Source: an uncultured Clostridium sp.
Lineage (GTDB): Bacteria; Bacillota; Clostridia; Lachnospirales; Lachnospiraceae
Length of the DNA: 64,000 nucleotides
Assembly: GCA_945917985.1 (NCBI GenBank)
Contig: CAMEIH010000005.1
Coordinates: forward strand, 1 to 64,000
Direction of reading: 5' to 3'
This document shows, piece after piece, positions 25,834 to 36,113 of this stretch (position 1 is the stretch's first letter; each line of letters begins with the position of its first letter). The notes beneath the pieces are model-generated. The model worked only from the letters and a program-made list of their open reading frames with translations. It made no database searches and was not told the origin of the DNA. The translations under genes and the position numbers were made by a program.

Positions 25834-27045
25834 ATGAGAGTTTTAATGGTAAACAAATTTCTCTTTGAAAACGGAGGCTCCGAAACTTATGTGTTTACAT
25901 TAGGTAAGCAGCTAGAGCAGGATGGACATGAGGTGCAGTATTTTGGAATGGAGCATCCGAATCGCGTCGTGGGAAACCGAGCCGGTGCATATACACCCTC
26001 CATGGATTTTCATACGGGAAAGCTTTCCAAAATATTTTATCCCTTTCAGATCATTTATTCTCAAGCAGCAAGAAAAAAAATACGAAGTGTTTTGGAGGAT
26101 TTTAGCCCGGATGTGGTACATCTGAATAATTTTAATTTTCAGCTAACCCCATCTATCATTTATGAGATAAAGAAATATGAAAAAGATACAGGAAATCGAG
26201 TTAAGATCATTTACACAGCTCATGATACACAGCTTGTATGCCCCAATCATCTGATGCGGATTCCGGATACAGGGGAATTATGCCAGAAATGTCTTGAGGA
26301 TGGTTTTTTTGAGTGTGCCAGACATTCCTGCATTCATGGGTCGAGATTAAAAAGTCTGTGTGCATATTTTGAGGCAGAACTTTATCGGAGATTAAAAACA
26401 TACAGATATATTGACTGTGTGATCTGCCCTTCCCTCTTTATGGAAGAACAACTGAAAACGAGAAAAGAACTTTTGGGGAAAACAAGAGTTCTGCACAATT
26501 TTATCTCTGCAGATGTGCAGGGAGGAAAGACGGATTCCGATTTTGGAGAATATGTGGTTTATTTTGGGAGGTTTTCGGAGGAAAAAGGAATTCATACTCT
26601 TCTCAAAGTGTGTAACGCACTGCCGCACATTCCTTTTATCTTTGCCGGAACCGGACCTTTGGAGGATCAGGTTAATCAAATAAGAAATATAAAAAACGTA
26701 GGGTTTCAAAAGGGTGAAGACCTTTTTTCTTTGATTAGAGGTGCCAAATTCAGTATTATACCATCTGAATGCTACGAGAACTGCCCTTTTTCGGTGATGG
26801 AGTCCATTGCCTGTGGAACACCCGTTGTGGGGAGTCGTATCGGGGGAATCCCGGAGCTTATTGAGGATGGAAAGAACGGAAAACTGTTTTCTGTCGGAAA
26901 TGAGAAAGAATTAAAGAAAATAGTGGAGGAATTGTGGAATGATCCACAGCAGATCTCTGATTATTCAAAGGCCTGCTGTGAGAGGAAATTTGACACGGTT
27001 GCATCTTACAGTGAGAAGCTGATGGAACTGATTGAACAGATATAG
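25834..27045 (+). CDS. GT4-family glycosyltransferase
   Basis: A 403-residue GT-B enzyme. It begins MRVLMVNKFLFENGGSETYV, has AHDTQLVCPNHLM followed by a Cys-containing loop (CQKCLEDGFFECARHSC) seen in one subgroup of GT4 enzymes, then YFGRFSEEKGIHTLLKV and SECYENCPFSVMESIACG. ATG 25834 starts one base after the preceding stop and is preceded by AAAGGA; the in-frame ATG 21 bases upstream would overlap the previous gene. The four closely spaced Cys may bind zinc. Confidence 0.9.
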   Translation: MRVLMVNKFLFENGGSETYVFTLGKQLEQDGHEVQYFGMEHPNRVVGNRAGAYTPSMDFHTGKLSKIFYPFQIIYSQAARKKIRSVLEDFSPDVVHLNNFNFQLTPSIIYEIKKYEKDTGNRVKIIYTAHDTQLVCPNHLMRIPDTGELCQKCLEDGFFECARHSCIHGSRLKSLCAYFEAELYRRLKTYRYIDCVICPSLFMEEQLKTRKELLGKTRVLHNFISADVQGGKTDSDFGEYVVYFGRFSEEKGIHTLLKVCNALPHIPFIFAGTGPLEDQVNQIRNIKNVGFQKGEDLFSLIRGAKFSIIPSECYENCPFSVMESIACGTPVVGSRIGGIPELIEDGKNGKLFSVGNEKELKKIVEELWNDPQQISDYSKACCERKFDTVASYSEKLMELIEQI

Positions 27046-27057
27046 ATGGAGGAGCCT

Positions 27058-27972
27058 ATGAATATCGTCAAAAAAATGAAAAAACTCGGGTTAAAACTCG
27101 GCTTCCAGAAAATGATAGGGTATGAGGCAATCTTTTCCTGTGCTTTTTGCGAGAGAGAACCCGGAAAAGAATTGTATCAGGGCAATTTCCGGAGAGATAA
27201 AAAATTTCAGGTTTTACCCCATTCAGAAGAATATTGGTATGCAGATCCGCTTTTGTGGGAAAAGGACGGAAAAGAAGTGGTTTTTCTGGAAAGAGTGGAC
27301 AGAAGAACAGGGCTTGGATGTATTGCGTGTGCAGATATTACAGAGGGTATTTGGCAGAAGCCGACAGCGGTGATAGAAGAACCCTTTCACATGTCGTTTC
27401 CCATGTGCTTTGAGTGGGGAAATGAATTATATATGATTCCGGAAACAGAAATGGACCAGGCTGTTCATTTATATCGATGTGTGGAATTCCCCTATGTCTG
27501 GGAAAGCGCAGGCACATTTATGAAAGGATGGCGTCTGGTTGACAGTGTGGTCTGGAGACGGGATGATGGCAACGTGCAGTTTCTTGCCTCGGAGTATGAC
27601 CCAAAGGATGATTTTTACACCAGATATCATGCATATGAGCTTCGAAGAGCGGGAGAGCAGATTGATTTCAGAGACCTGGGAAGGGTTTCTGATGAGTATA
27701 CTTTGATGTCAAGAATGGCGGGACCTGTTATTGAGGACGAAGTGTCGCTTGCAATCATCCAGAGAAGTACGCCGGGAATTTATGGTTATTCTGTACAATT
27801 TCGCGAAAAAGGAGAGCAGATGCCCGGCAGAATCATGAAAGAGCTGCTTCCTTCTGATTTTACAAATATGGGTCATAAGCTTCTGGGTGTACATACCTAC
27901 AGCAGATCTTCGCACTATGAGATGCTGGACATCCAGTACCTGATATATAATAAAGACAAGTGGAGAAAATGA
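27058..27972 (+). CDS. Beta-propeller-like protein similar to the GIPC glucosamine transferase N-terminal region
   Basis: A 304-residue protein with repeated blade-like units: YWYADPLLWEKDGKEVVFLE, EPFHMSFPMCFEWGNELYMI, then PETE, and VDSVVWRRDDGNVQFLAS. This pattern (aDP.l...dG......E, HlSyP.vf...g..YmiPE) matches the five-bladed propeller region found in bacterial proteins related to plant glucosamine inositolphosphorylceramide transferase 1, and resembles GH43/GH32/GH130 folds. No transferase domain follows, so on its own the role is unknown. ATG 27058 sits six bases after GGAGG, which overrides the ATG at 27046. It could bind or modify the glycan. Confidence 0.65.
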   Translation: MNIVKKMKKLGLKLGFQKMIGYEAIFSCAFCEREPGKELYQGNFRRDKKFQVLPHSEEYWYADPLLWEKDGKEVVFLERVDRRTGLGCIACADITEGIWQKPTAVIEEPFHMSFPMCFEWGNELYMIPETEMDQAVHLYRCVEFPYVWESAGTFMKGWRLVDSVVWRRDDGNVQFLASEYDPKDDFYTRYHAYELRRAGEQIDFRDLGRVSDEYTLMSRMAGPVIEDEVSLAIIQRSTPGIYGYSVQFREKGEQMPGRIMKELLPSDFTNMGHKLLGVHTYSRSSHYEMLDIQYLIYNKDKWRK

Positions 27973-27973
27973 A

Positions 27974-29026
27974 ATGAAAATAATGTTTATTATTCCCCGT
28001 ATGGTAGGCGGAGGGGCAGAGAGGGTTATTTCCGTTCTTGCCAATGAATTTGTGAACAGAAAGATCGGTGTTAAAATATTAATGACATCAGGCTCCGATA
28101 TGGCCTATAAGCTGGATGAAAGGATCGAAGTTATTCAGATCGGAGGAAGATCAGGCGGAAGCTTGTGGAAACGGCTTTTGAGGATTGCCCGCATGAGAAA
28201 AGTGTTTCGCAGTAATCCGGAGGATATTCTGGTGGCTTTCGAACCTGCCACGGCTTTTTTTACCTGCCTGGCTAAAATGGGTCTTAGGAGAAAACTGGTG
28301 TCCTCAGAGCGCAATGATCCCAAATCCTTTGAAAATGACAGGATTAGAGAATATGCTTATCGTCATTCAGACAAGGTGGTATTTCAGACAAAAGATGCCA
28401 TGATGTATTTTCCTAAGGATATACAGGAGAAAGGCATCATTATTGCCAATCCTATTACGGAAAATCTTCCGGAAGCTTATACCGGGAAGAGAAAGCATAC
28501 GGTGGTTGCGGCAGGACGGCTGGAAGAACAGAAGAATCATGCGAACCTGTTTTACGCGTTTCGGGATTTTCTGCATCACTATCCGGACTATGTGCTCCAT
28601 TTGTATGGGCAGGGGAGTCTTGAGCATGATCTGAAGGAACTTGCAAAGAAGCTTAACATCAAAGAAAATGTTGTTTTTGAGGGATTTCATGGTAATATTC
28701 TAGATGAGATAAAAGATGCGGGAATGTATGTACTATCTTCAGATTATGAGGGAATTTCCAATTCTCTGTTGGAAGCAATGGGAATGGGAATGCCGGTTAT
28801 TTCAACGGACTGCCCTTCCGGTGGTTCTAAAATGTGTATTCAGAACGGCGTAAATGGTATCCTTGTCCCCGTAGCACAATCTGATGCACTTGCAACTGCC
28901 ATGGAGAAAATTGCAGGCTCAGAAGACTTTGCCGCTCGAATCGGAAAGGCAGCAATCGAAGTTCGTGAGCGGTTTTCCATGCAGAGTATTGTGGAACAGT
29001 GGATGGAACTGTTAACCGGATTATAG
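27974..29026 (+). CDS. GT4-family glycosyltransferase
   Basis: A 350-residue GT-B enzyme with MVGGGAERVISVLANEF near the start, AAGRLEEQKNHANLFYAF opening the donor domain, and SSDYEGISNSLLEAMGMG with the EX7E pattern; STDCPSGG follows. It is closest in style to the GT4 at 281-1390 (same STDCPxGG turn and similar length), suggesting paralogues. It starts one base after the preceding stop. Confidence 0.92.
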   Translation: MKIMFIIPRMVGGGAERVISVLANEFVNRKIGVKILMTSGSDMAYKLDERIEVIQIGGRSGGSLWKRLLRIARMRKVFRSNPEDILVAFEPATAFFTCLAKMGLRRKLVSSERNDPKSFENDRIREYAYRHSDKVVFQTKDAMMYFPKDIQEKGIIIANPITENLPEAYTGKRKHTVVAAGRLEEQKNHANLFYAFRDFLHHYPDYVLHLYGQGSLEHDLKELAKKLNIKENVVFEGFHGNILDEIKDAGMYVLSSDYEGISNSLLEAMGMGMPVISTDCPSGGSKMCIQNGVNGILVPVAQSDALATAMEKIAGSEDFAARIGKAAIEVRERFSMQSIVEQWMELLTGL

Positions 29027-29047
29027 AAAGAAAGATGAGGAACTTAT

Positions 29048-30187
29048 ATGCGTTTCCTTTATGTTGCACACAGATATCATACAAATCAGGCACCCATTAT
29101 GAAGGGACTTGTTGAACGTGGACATGAAGTCTGCTTTGTCAGTCATTATCGGGGAGAAATAGAGGATTACGACTATGTAACACCGGTTGTGGCGGGATAC
29201 TCCACATTGTTTAGCGCGGCAAATTGGATCTATGTTCATGTTTTACAGCGCAAAAACAGTAAAGCCTGCGATATGCGGCTAAAATATGGTTTTCCATCCA
29301 TGCGAAGGATCCGAAAAATTGTTTCTGATTTTGCTCCTGACGTGATGATCATCAGGGAACGCTCCGTTTACTCTATTTTTACCTGCCTTGCATGCAGGGG
29401 GCTTGGGATACCCATGATTTTATATAATCAAAGCCCACTGTGGGAGGATGAAATTAAAAATGATCTGCCCCACAGAATTGTCAGAAGTCTGCTCCCTTCC
29501 GTGAGGATTACGCCTGTCATGGGGGTGGAAGGAGAAGGAAAGGTAAAAGAAGAGGGTGCGGTGTTTGTACCCTTTGTGATGGAGCCTGTGCTTCCACCGG
29601 ATAAGAAAGAGTGGCTTCAGGGTGGAAGAATCAGTATCCTGTGTGTGGGAAAATACGAGGAGAGAAAAAATATCCTTATGCTTTTGGAAATCCTTGCTGA
29701 TCTCGCAAATCAGTACGATTTGAGCCTGACTGTGGCAGGAGAGTGTGCCGATCATTTTGAGCGGGAATATAAGGAGAAGCTTGAAAGGTTTATCGAGAAA
29801 CACGGGCTTTCTGAAAAAGTGAATTTACTGGAAAATGTTGCCCACAAGGATATGGAGAAGCTATATGCAAATGCAGATCTTTTCGTGTTGCCAAGTACCA
29901 GGGAACCGGCATCCGTCTCACAACTGGAAGCAATGGCGTTCTCAGTTCCTGCAATTTGCAGTGACACGAACGGAACTTCCTGTTATATTAAAGAGGGGAT
30001 CAATGGATATCGCTTCAAAGATAACTCCAGTGAGGATCTGCGTAAGGCAATATTAAAATGTATTTCTGAGCCGGACAGATTAAAAAAGATGGGAGAAAAC
30101 AGCTTCAAGGAAATTAAAGAAGAATGTAAATTTGATCTCTATTTTGAAAAAATAATGCAGTGCATGGAAAAAGGTGGCAACAGATGA
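29048..30187 (+). CDS. GT4-family glycosyltransferase
   Basis: A 379-residue GT-B enzyme. The N-terminus MRFLYVAHRYHTNQAPIMKG and a central VGKYEERKNILMLLEIL precede the donor-binding STREPASVSQLEAMAFSVP, where the first Glu of the EX7E motif is present. The acceptor domain is less typical of GT4 than its neighbours. It is followed with an ATGA overlap by an ABC half-transporter, so its product may be that transporter's cargo. Confidence 0.87.
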   Translation: MRFLYVAHRYHTNQAPIMKGLVERGHEVCFVSHYRGEIEDYDYVTPVVAGYSTLFSAANWIYVHVLQRKNSKACDMRLKYGFPSMRRIRKIVSDFAPDVMIIRERSVYSIFTCLACRGLGIPMILYNQSPLWEDEIKNDLPHRIVRSLLPSVRITPVMGVEGEGKVKEEGAVFVPFVMEPVLPPDKKEWLQGGRISILCVGKYEERKNILMLLEILADLANQYDLSLTVAGECADHFEREYKEKLERFIEKHGLSEKVNLLENVAHKDMEKLYANADLFVLPSTREPASVSQLEAMAFSVPAICSDTNGTSCYIKEGINGYRFKDNSSEDLRKAILKCISEPDRLKKMGENSFKEIKEECKFDLYFEKIMQCMEKGGNR

Positions 30188-31917
30188 TAAAAAAACTAAA
30201 TTATATTTTTTCGACGAAAGATAAAATTAAAATTGTTCTTTTGACTATTATGATATTGATCGGAAGTATTCTGGAGCTTTTGGCAATCTCATTGTTTTCT
30301 CCGTTCATAGACGGGATCATGGATCAGAATATTATGCTTGAGAGTACGATCATGTCCTATCTTTACCGGTTTTTCTCATTCGAAAAGTATGAGTATTTTC
30401 TGGCTTTACTTGCAGGAAGTATTATTGCCATATATATCATTAAGAATGTTTATATCATAATCGAAAAAAATACGATCTACAGGTTTGCCTATCGTATTCA
30501 GAGAACTATTTCCACAAAATTGTTGAAATCCTATATGAAGGAGCCGTATACCTTTCATTTGAACAAGAATATTGCGGTTCTGCAGCGAAGTATGCAGGAG
30601 GATACCGATCAGTTTGCCAAAGCCATACTGCATTTCATGGAAATGGCAGCCGAGGCATGTGTCTGTATTGTCCTTGGTATCTATCTGTTTATTGTAAGTA
30701 AGTCCATTACAGTGGTGATTGCAGGACTTCTGTTGGTGTGCCTTGGCATTTTTTCTTATATCAATAAGAAATATTCCAGAAAATGGGGAGAACAGGGTCA
30801 GGAGTATAAAGCGAAGATTTACCAGTGGATGAATCAGTCTCTGAGTGGTATTAAAGATATCAAGATACTTGACCGAAGCGAAACCTTTATTAACAATTAT
30901 GACAATTACATGAGAAAGTATGTCCGTGTTTTACGTTTAAATAGATTGATTGGCATTATGCCCAAGTATATAATTGAGATGGTGTGTATGACTGGACTTT
31001 TATCTGCAGTTCTGGTTAAAATGTTTTTTGGTCAGAAAGAGCTTTCGGAATTTGTACCTCAGCTCGCTATCTTTGCTGTAGCGGCATTTCGACTCTTGCC
31101 TTCTGTTGGAAGAATTAATGAGCATTTATCGGCAGTGATCTTTGCAACACCCTCCATTGATCTGATTTATCATGATCTAAAGGAAATCGAAGATCTTCAT
31201 GTAGAAGAGATGGCAAAAGATGAAAACTGGCATTTTAAGGAAGAGATTGAAGTAAAAAGAGTGACCTATGCTTATCCGGAGGGAGAAGGAAATGTCATCG
31301 AAAATGCATGCTTTCACATAAGAAAAGGCGAGACAGTGGCATTTGTGGGAACTTCGGGAGCCGGAAAATCGACGATGGTGGATATCCTTTTGGGACTTTT
31401 GCCTCCGCAGCAGGGAAAGATCCTGGTGGATGGAATGGATGTCTACAAAAATCTCAGAACCTGGCAAAAGGAAATCGGTTACATTCCGCAGACGATCTAT
31501 CTATCTGATGACTCTATCAGAAATAATGTGGCATTCGGGATTGAAGAAGAAGAGATTGAAGAACAGGCAGTGATTGCTGCACTTAAGCAGGCACAGTTGT
31601 ATGATTTTGTGGATACACTTCCTGAAGGACTTGATACATGTGTGGGAGACCGCGGTATACGTCTGTCAGGAGGACAGAGACAGAGAATCGGAATTGCAAG
31701 GGCACTTTACCATAATCCGGAGATTCTGGTATTGGATGAGGCTACTTCAGCACTGGATAATGATACAGAGGCAGCAGTCATGGAGGCTATTGATTCCCTC
31801 AAAGGACAGAAGACCATCATCATTATAGCCCATAGACTGACCACCATTAAAAATGCTGATACTACTTATGAAGTAAAGGATGGGAAAGTGGAGCAGACGA
31901 CAGGAGTAAATGCATGA
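30184..31917 (+). CDS. ABC half-transporter (fused permease and ATPase), glycan flippase-like
   Basis: A 577-residue exporter built like the ones at 7417 and 58024: six helices in residues 15-320, then an ATPase with GTSGAGKST, LSGGQRQRIGIARALYHNPE, VLDEATSALDNDTEAAV and IIAHRL. ATG 30184 overlaps the previous stop and follows AAAGGTGG; an upstream reading from 30160 would begin inside the preceding gene. It likely flips a lipid-linked oligosaccharide. The ATPase half is nearly the same as that of the 7417 protein while the membrane half has diverged. Confidence 0.92.
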   Translation: MIKKLNYIFSTKDKIKIVLLTIMILIGSILELLAISLFSPFIDGIMDQNIMLESTIMSYLYRFFSFEKYEYFLALLAGSIIAIYIIKNVYIIIEKNTIYRFAYRIQRTISTKLLKSYMKEPYTFHLNKNIAVLQRSMQEDTDQFAKAILHFMEMAAEACVCIVLGIYLFIVSKSITVVIAGLLLVCLGIFSYINKKYSRKWGEQGQEYKAKIYQWMNQSLSGIKDIKILDRSETFINNYDNYMRKYVRVLRLNRLIGIMPKYIIEMVCMTGLLSAVLVKMFFGQKELSEFVPQLAIFAVAAFRLLPSVGRINEHLSAVIFATPSIDLIYHDLKEIEDLHVEEMAKDENWHFKEEIEVKRVTYAYPEGEGNVIENACFHIRKGETVAFVGTSGAGKSTMVDILLGLLPPQQGKILVDGMDVYKNLRTWQKEIGYIPQTIYLSDDSIRNNVAFGIEEEEIEEQAVIAALKQAQLYDFVDTLPEGLDTCVGDRGIRLSGGQRQRIGIARALYHNPEILVLDEATSALDNDTEAAVMEAIDSLKGQKTIIIIAHRLTTIKNADTTYEVKDGKVEQTTGVNA

Positions 31918-33506
31918 AAATTGGAAAACAGGTGATAAATTGTCTAATCGTATTGGCGTTTGCAGCGTATCTGCTCATGGGTATTTTAGTTTATCGGGAT
32001 TATGGAATTTCTGCTGACGAACCGACAGAACGAGTCAGTACACTTGTAAATGCAAAATATATCCTAAATACATTGGGTGTTGATAAGGCAACAGAGATGG
32101 AAATGCCTGATCTGGAAGATTATGAATATAAATATTATGGCACGTTTCTTCAAATGCCGACTATGATATTTGAATTTCATAATGAGGATTTGAGATCAGC
32201 CTTTCATGGAAGACATTTGTACACTTTTATATTGTGTCTGATAGGATATGCTGCTTTTTTTCTTTTATGTAAGATGTTACTGAAATCAAATTTATTTGCA
32301 ATACTGGGAACTGCGATGATTGCATTGTATCCACGCTTTTTCGCAGAGCAATTTTATAATATTAAAGACATGGTCTTCGTGGCTACATTTATGATTGCCA
32401 TGTTTGTTTCAGTCAAGTTGATTGAAAGCAGGTTTAAATGGAATTGGATACTCTGTTTTTCTATAGTAACAGCAGTTTCGGCCAATGTGAGGATTGTGGG
32501 TATTGTTTTCCTGATGCTGGTGCTCGGATATCTCTTTTTAGATTTTCTTGGGGGAAAAATATGGAAGGGGGCATATGAGAATCAATGCAAACACCCCTTT
32601 ATTTGCGGTGGAGCTTTACTGCTATTGTTTTTGGCTATTTTTGTGCTGATCCTGCCAATCACCTGGGAGAACCCCATTCAGGGCATCTATGATGTTTTTG
32701 CAAAGTTCTCAAATTATGACGATTGGAATTCCACTATCGTCTTTATGGGGAAAGTGATTCACAAAGAAGATCTGCCATGGTATTATGTGCCTGTCTGGAT
32801 GCTGGTATCAGTACCTGTCTGGTATCTTATACTGTTTGCGGCAGCAGTAGTGGCCGGCATCTGTGTATTTGTAAAGAAACTAAAAAATAAGGACAAGATC
32901 GTTCTTGAACTTTTTTCAAAATATAAATATGTAATATGGTGTGTTCTCCTGATTGCGGGCCCATGGCTTGGTATTGTGGTGATGCATTCTACGCTTTATA
33001 ATGGTTGGAGACACTGTTATTTCCTGCTACCGCCTTTGGTGCTGTTGATCCTTTTTGGAGCGGAGTATTTGTTTCGGGAGAAAAGAAAAGTATTTCTGGC
33101 ATTTCTGCCGGTCATGTTTATCGGAGCAATTCTCCAGATCACATGGATTATAAATAATCATCCCTACGAGATGGTCTATTTTAATAATATCGGTAAGCAT
33201 TTTGCCTCATCTTTCGACAGAGATTACTGGCATCTGTCTTCACTGCAGGCTGTTCGATATATTTTGGAAGAGGAAGAAGAGGAAAAATTCTCTGTGGAAA
33301 CGCCGGGCAATGATTTTTACCGGTATCTGCTCACTGACGAAGAGCGTGACCGGATCATAAAAGAAGACTCACCATTATATAAAATTGAGACCTATCGCGG
33401 TAAAACAGGAAATGAGATCGAAATGGATGGATATGAGGAAATCTATTCCATTATGGTTGATGATTTTAAGGTGGCAACGGTCTTTAAAAAGAACAGCGGA
33501 AATTGA
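31914..33506 (+). CDS. GT-C type membrane glycosyltransferase (ArnT/PMT-like)
   Basis: A 530-residue protein with about 11 membrane helices. Right after the first helix is YRDYGISADEP, the Asp-Glu loop motif of GT-C enzymes (ArnT, PMT, GT39/GT83), and YPRFFAEQFYNIKDM lies in the next large loop. A soluble C-terminal tail of about 100 residues follows. Such enzymes use polyprenyl-phosphate sugars as donors on the outer face of the membrane; the DPM1-like gene at 36114 could supply that donor. ATGA overlap with the ABC transporter gene. Confidence 0.8.
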   Translation: MKIGKQVINCLIVLAFAAYLLMGILVYRDYGISADEPTERVSTLVNAKYILNTLGVDKATEMEMPDLEDYEYKYYGTFLQMPTMIFEFHNEDLRSAFHGRHLYTFILCLIGYAAFFLLCKMLLKSNLFAILGTAMIALYPRFFAEQFYNIKDMVFVATFMIAMFVSVKLIESRFKWNWILCFSIVTAVSANVRIVGIVFLMLVLGYLFLDFLGGKIWKGAYENQCKHPFICGGALLLLFLAIFVLILPITWENPIQGIYDVFAKFSNYDDWNSTIVFMGKVIHKEDLPWYYVPVWMLVSVPVWYLILFAAAVVAGICVFVKKLKNKDKIVLELFSKYKYVIWCVLLIAGPWLGIVVMHSTLYNGWRHCYFLLPPLVLLILFGAEYLFREKRKVFLAFLPVMFIGAILQITWIINNHPYEMVYFNNIGKHFASSFDRDYWHLSSLQAVRYILEEEEEEKFSVETPGNDFYRYLLTDEERDRIIKEDSPLYKIETYRGKTGNEIEMDGYEEIYSIMVDDFKVATVFKKNSGN

Positions 33507-33535
33507 TTGAAAAAGAGTAAGGAAATTGGCAGAGT

Positions 33536-36088
33536 ATGAAAAAAGAAATAGGGAATCGCCTAAAAGATAACTGGTTTTTTCTCATATTATTAGTAGGGAT
33601 CATTTGTATATTTGTAAAACGATATGCTTATCTGCCCGTATCTGTTGTATCCAATCCGGATTCCCAAATTGCGTTTTGCACAACAGATGTTACGCTGGAG
33701 CAGACCTGGCAGCCTGAGATTAAAGCCATTACGGGGATACAGGTGCCTTATTATGCGGAAAATGATTTTTCGTGTGATATACAGTTAAAGGTTTTTTCGG
33801 ATGATTACACTCAGGTTCTGGTGGAAGCAATGCAGGAAAATTATGTATTTGCTGCCGGAACAACAGGAAATGTCGAATTTTCTTTTGACAGGACAGCGGT
33901 GATCCAGGGGGAACGATACCGCATTCAAATTTCTCTTTTTAACGCAGATTCGGAAGGAACATTGAAGATCGCATCAGGAAGCAACTATGGAGGCTGTATG
34001 GTTGCTGGTGAAGACATGAACCAGGCGGCTGCCCTTAAGATTACTTTTGTAAAATATTCAAAGCTATTCTGGCTGATGGCAGTCTGGCTTCCACTTCTTG
34101 GAATTTCTTTATTATTGATGACGCTGACAGGCAGGAAGTGGGAGGAGACCGTTGGAGTTTCCATCCTTCTTGAGGGCATCATATTGTATCTATTTGGTCT
34201 GTTTGAGCATCTGACCTTGGGTGTAACAGCAGTGTATGTATTGACAGCCTTCTGCTTCCTTACGGCAGTTTTTCTTTATAACAGGAAGAACATGACTTTG
34301 AGAGATCTTTTGTCTCCCGGCTTTTTCCTGTATTGTGCTCTTTTTCTTGTGATCCTGATAACAAGCAGTGGTGACTGGCTTGGACACAGAGATGAAATGA
34401 GGCATTGGGGAATTGCGGTACGGGACATGTTCTACTATGATTCCTTTGCAAAACACAGCGGCACAACCCTGATCCTGCCGCGCTATTTACCCTTTGCAGC
34501 TCTCATTGAATATCTGTTTGTTTACATGAACGGATTATTCAGTGAGGATATTCTGTTTATTGCTTACCAGACTTTTGCTTTAAGCATGTTAATCATATTA
34601 TGTAGGCCGCTTCAGAAGAAAAGCGGGCGTAAACTGCTGATACCTGTTTTGGTCACAATGATCTGCATTCCCGTTATTTTCTTCCACAATATATCCAATA
34701 CCATTATGGTGGATTCTTTGCTTGCGGCAGTTTCGGCCTATGTTCTGCTTTGCTACTATGGGGAAGAAATGACGTGGTTTAACAGAATGCGCATCATCCT
34801 TGGGCTGATAGCGATGCCTCTGATCAAAGATATGGGACTTGTCTTTGCGGGGCTTACGGCACTCATTATGTTTGGCGATACACTGGTAGGACAGATCAAG
34901 GAAAAGAAATTCAGAATAAAGGAACCTGCCTGCGTTGTAGGCTATGTGGTCTTGATAATAATCGCATATTTTAGCTGGCAGTTTTACTTTAATATGCCGG
35001 TTCAGAGTGCCTCTGAGACGGCAGAGGTAAATGAAATTGCGGAAGAAGCAGAGGGTACGGAAATACTCCAGGAGGAATCTGTGTCGCCAGCCATTGAGGA
35101 AGAGAGTGCAAGTATCGGAGGAATTACCATAGATGGATTGGTCAGAGTACTGTCTGGAGAAGGAGAGGAGTATCAATATCAGGTGACCCGGAATTTCCTG
35201 ACGGAGTTGTTTGAGGGAGAAACCTATTCCTTCGGCCTGTTCAAAATATCCTTTTTCGACTGGATGGCTCTTTTGACCTTTGGTATTTTATCGCTCAGTT
35301 ATTTTGGATGCTGGAAAGAGGATAAAATCAGAATGCTTACCCTGGCAGGAGTGTCGTTAATAGCGGCTTGCCTCTTATGCGCTTTTCTTCAGATTACGTA
35401 TTGGTTTACCTTTTCCAAATATGAAGCACTGGATCTTACTTCCATGGATCGTTATCTGGCTCCCTTTGCCTGTGCAATTACGATTGTTGTATTTTATCTT
35501 GCCTGTGTGGCTGTTTTTGATGGACAAAATAGCAGTAGGAAAAAGAAGTATCTGATCTTTGCAATGACAGCCTTTTTTGCTGTCAGCATGCCGGTGGAAG
35601 GTATCGTGACAGAGGGCAAGGATATAGAAGGAAACACCACGGATGTGATTACTTACGGGCACGATTCTCTGACAGAAATACTCCGCAGTGTTGCAAGACG
35701 CGGAGAGAGAGCTTATTTTATCTGCAGTAACAGTGACGGATACACGGAATATGTTTTCCGAAATGCAGCCTGTCCCATTGTATCAGAGCACAAAGGATGG
35801 AATATTGTGGCGTCACAGGAGATGTATGACAAGCAATATGAATTGTATGGCAGAGAAAATATTGATGACAATGTTGCCAGTGTCTTACCTGCGGAAGACT
35901 GGGAAGAGGAATTACAAAATTGCCAGTATGTGGTTGTTTTCCACGCAGATGAACTGTTTAAACAGTCCTACGGGGAAGTGTTTAAGGAAACGGAGATTGA
36001 GGATGGAAGTGTCTACCGCGTCATAAATGAGAGCGGAGATGTCACTCTCTCAAAAATCGGGACAACAGGGATTAAGGGATGGCACTGA
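33536..36088 (+). CDS. Large multipass membrane protein, possible GT-C glycosyltransferase
   Basis: An 850-residue protein: one N-terminal helix, an extracytoplasmic beta-rich domain (about residues 40-175), then about a dozen helices with a loop containing GDWLGHRDEMRHWG near residue 285 whose Asp-Glu could be a GT-C catalytic pair, an acidic extracytoplasmic stretch (about 495-525, rich in Glu and Ala), more helices, and a soluble C-terminal domain of about 180 residues. I do not recognise the exact family. Its position between a GT-C enzyme and a DPM1-like donor synthase suggests an outer-face transferase or a sensor of the product. Confidence 0.65.
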   Translation: MKKEIGNRLKDNWFFLILLVGIICIFVKRYAYLPVSVVSNPDSQIAFCTTDVTLEQTWQPEIKAITGIQVPYYAENDFSCDIQLKVFSDDYTQVLVEAMQENYVFAAGTTGNVEFSFDRTAVIQGERYRIQISLFNADSEGTLKIASGSNYGGCMVAGEDMNQAAALKITFVKYSKLFWLMAVWLPLLGISLLLMTLTGRKWEETVGVSILLEGIILYLFGLFEHLTLGVTAVYVLTAFCFLTAVFLYNRKNMTLRDLLSPGFFLYCALFLVILITSSGDWLGHRDEMRHWGIAVRDMFYYDSFAKHSGTTLILPRYLPFAALIEYLFVYMNGLFSEDILFIAYQTFALSMLIILCRPLQKKSGRKLLIPVLVTMICIPVIFFHNISNTIMVDSLLAAVSAYVLLCYYGEEMTWFNRMRIILGLIAMPLIKDMGLVFAGLTALIMFGDTLVGQIKEKKFRIKEPACVVGYVVLIIIAYFSWQFYFNMPVQSASETAEVNEIAEEAEGTEILQEESVSPAIEEESASIGGITIDGLVRVLSGEGEEYQYQVTRNFLTELFEGETYSFGLFKISFFDWMALLTFGILSLSYFGCWKEDKIRMLTLAGVSLIAACLLCAFLQITYWFTFSKYEALDLTSMDRYLAPFACAITIVVFYLACVAVFDGQNSSRKKKYLIFAMTAFFAVSMPVEGIVTEGKDIEGNTTDVITYGHDSLTEILRSVARRGERAYFICSNSDGYTEYVFRNAACPIVSEHKGWNIVASQEMYDKQYELYGRENIDDNVASVLPAEDWEEELQNCQYVVVFHADELFKQSYGEVFKETEIEDGSVYRVINESGDVTLSKIGTTGIKGWH

Positions 36089-36113
36089 GTTAGAAAATAG
36101 AGGAGCATGAGAG

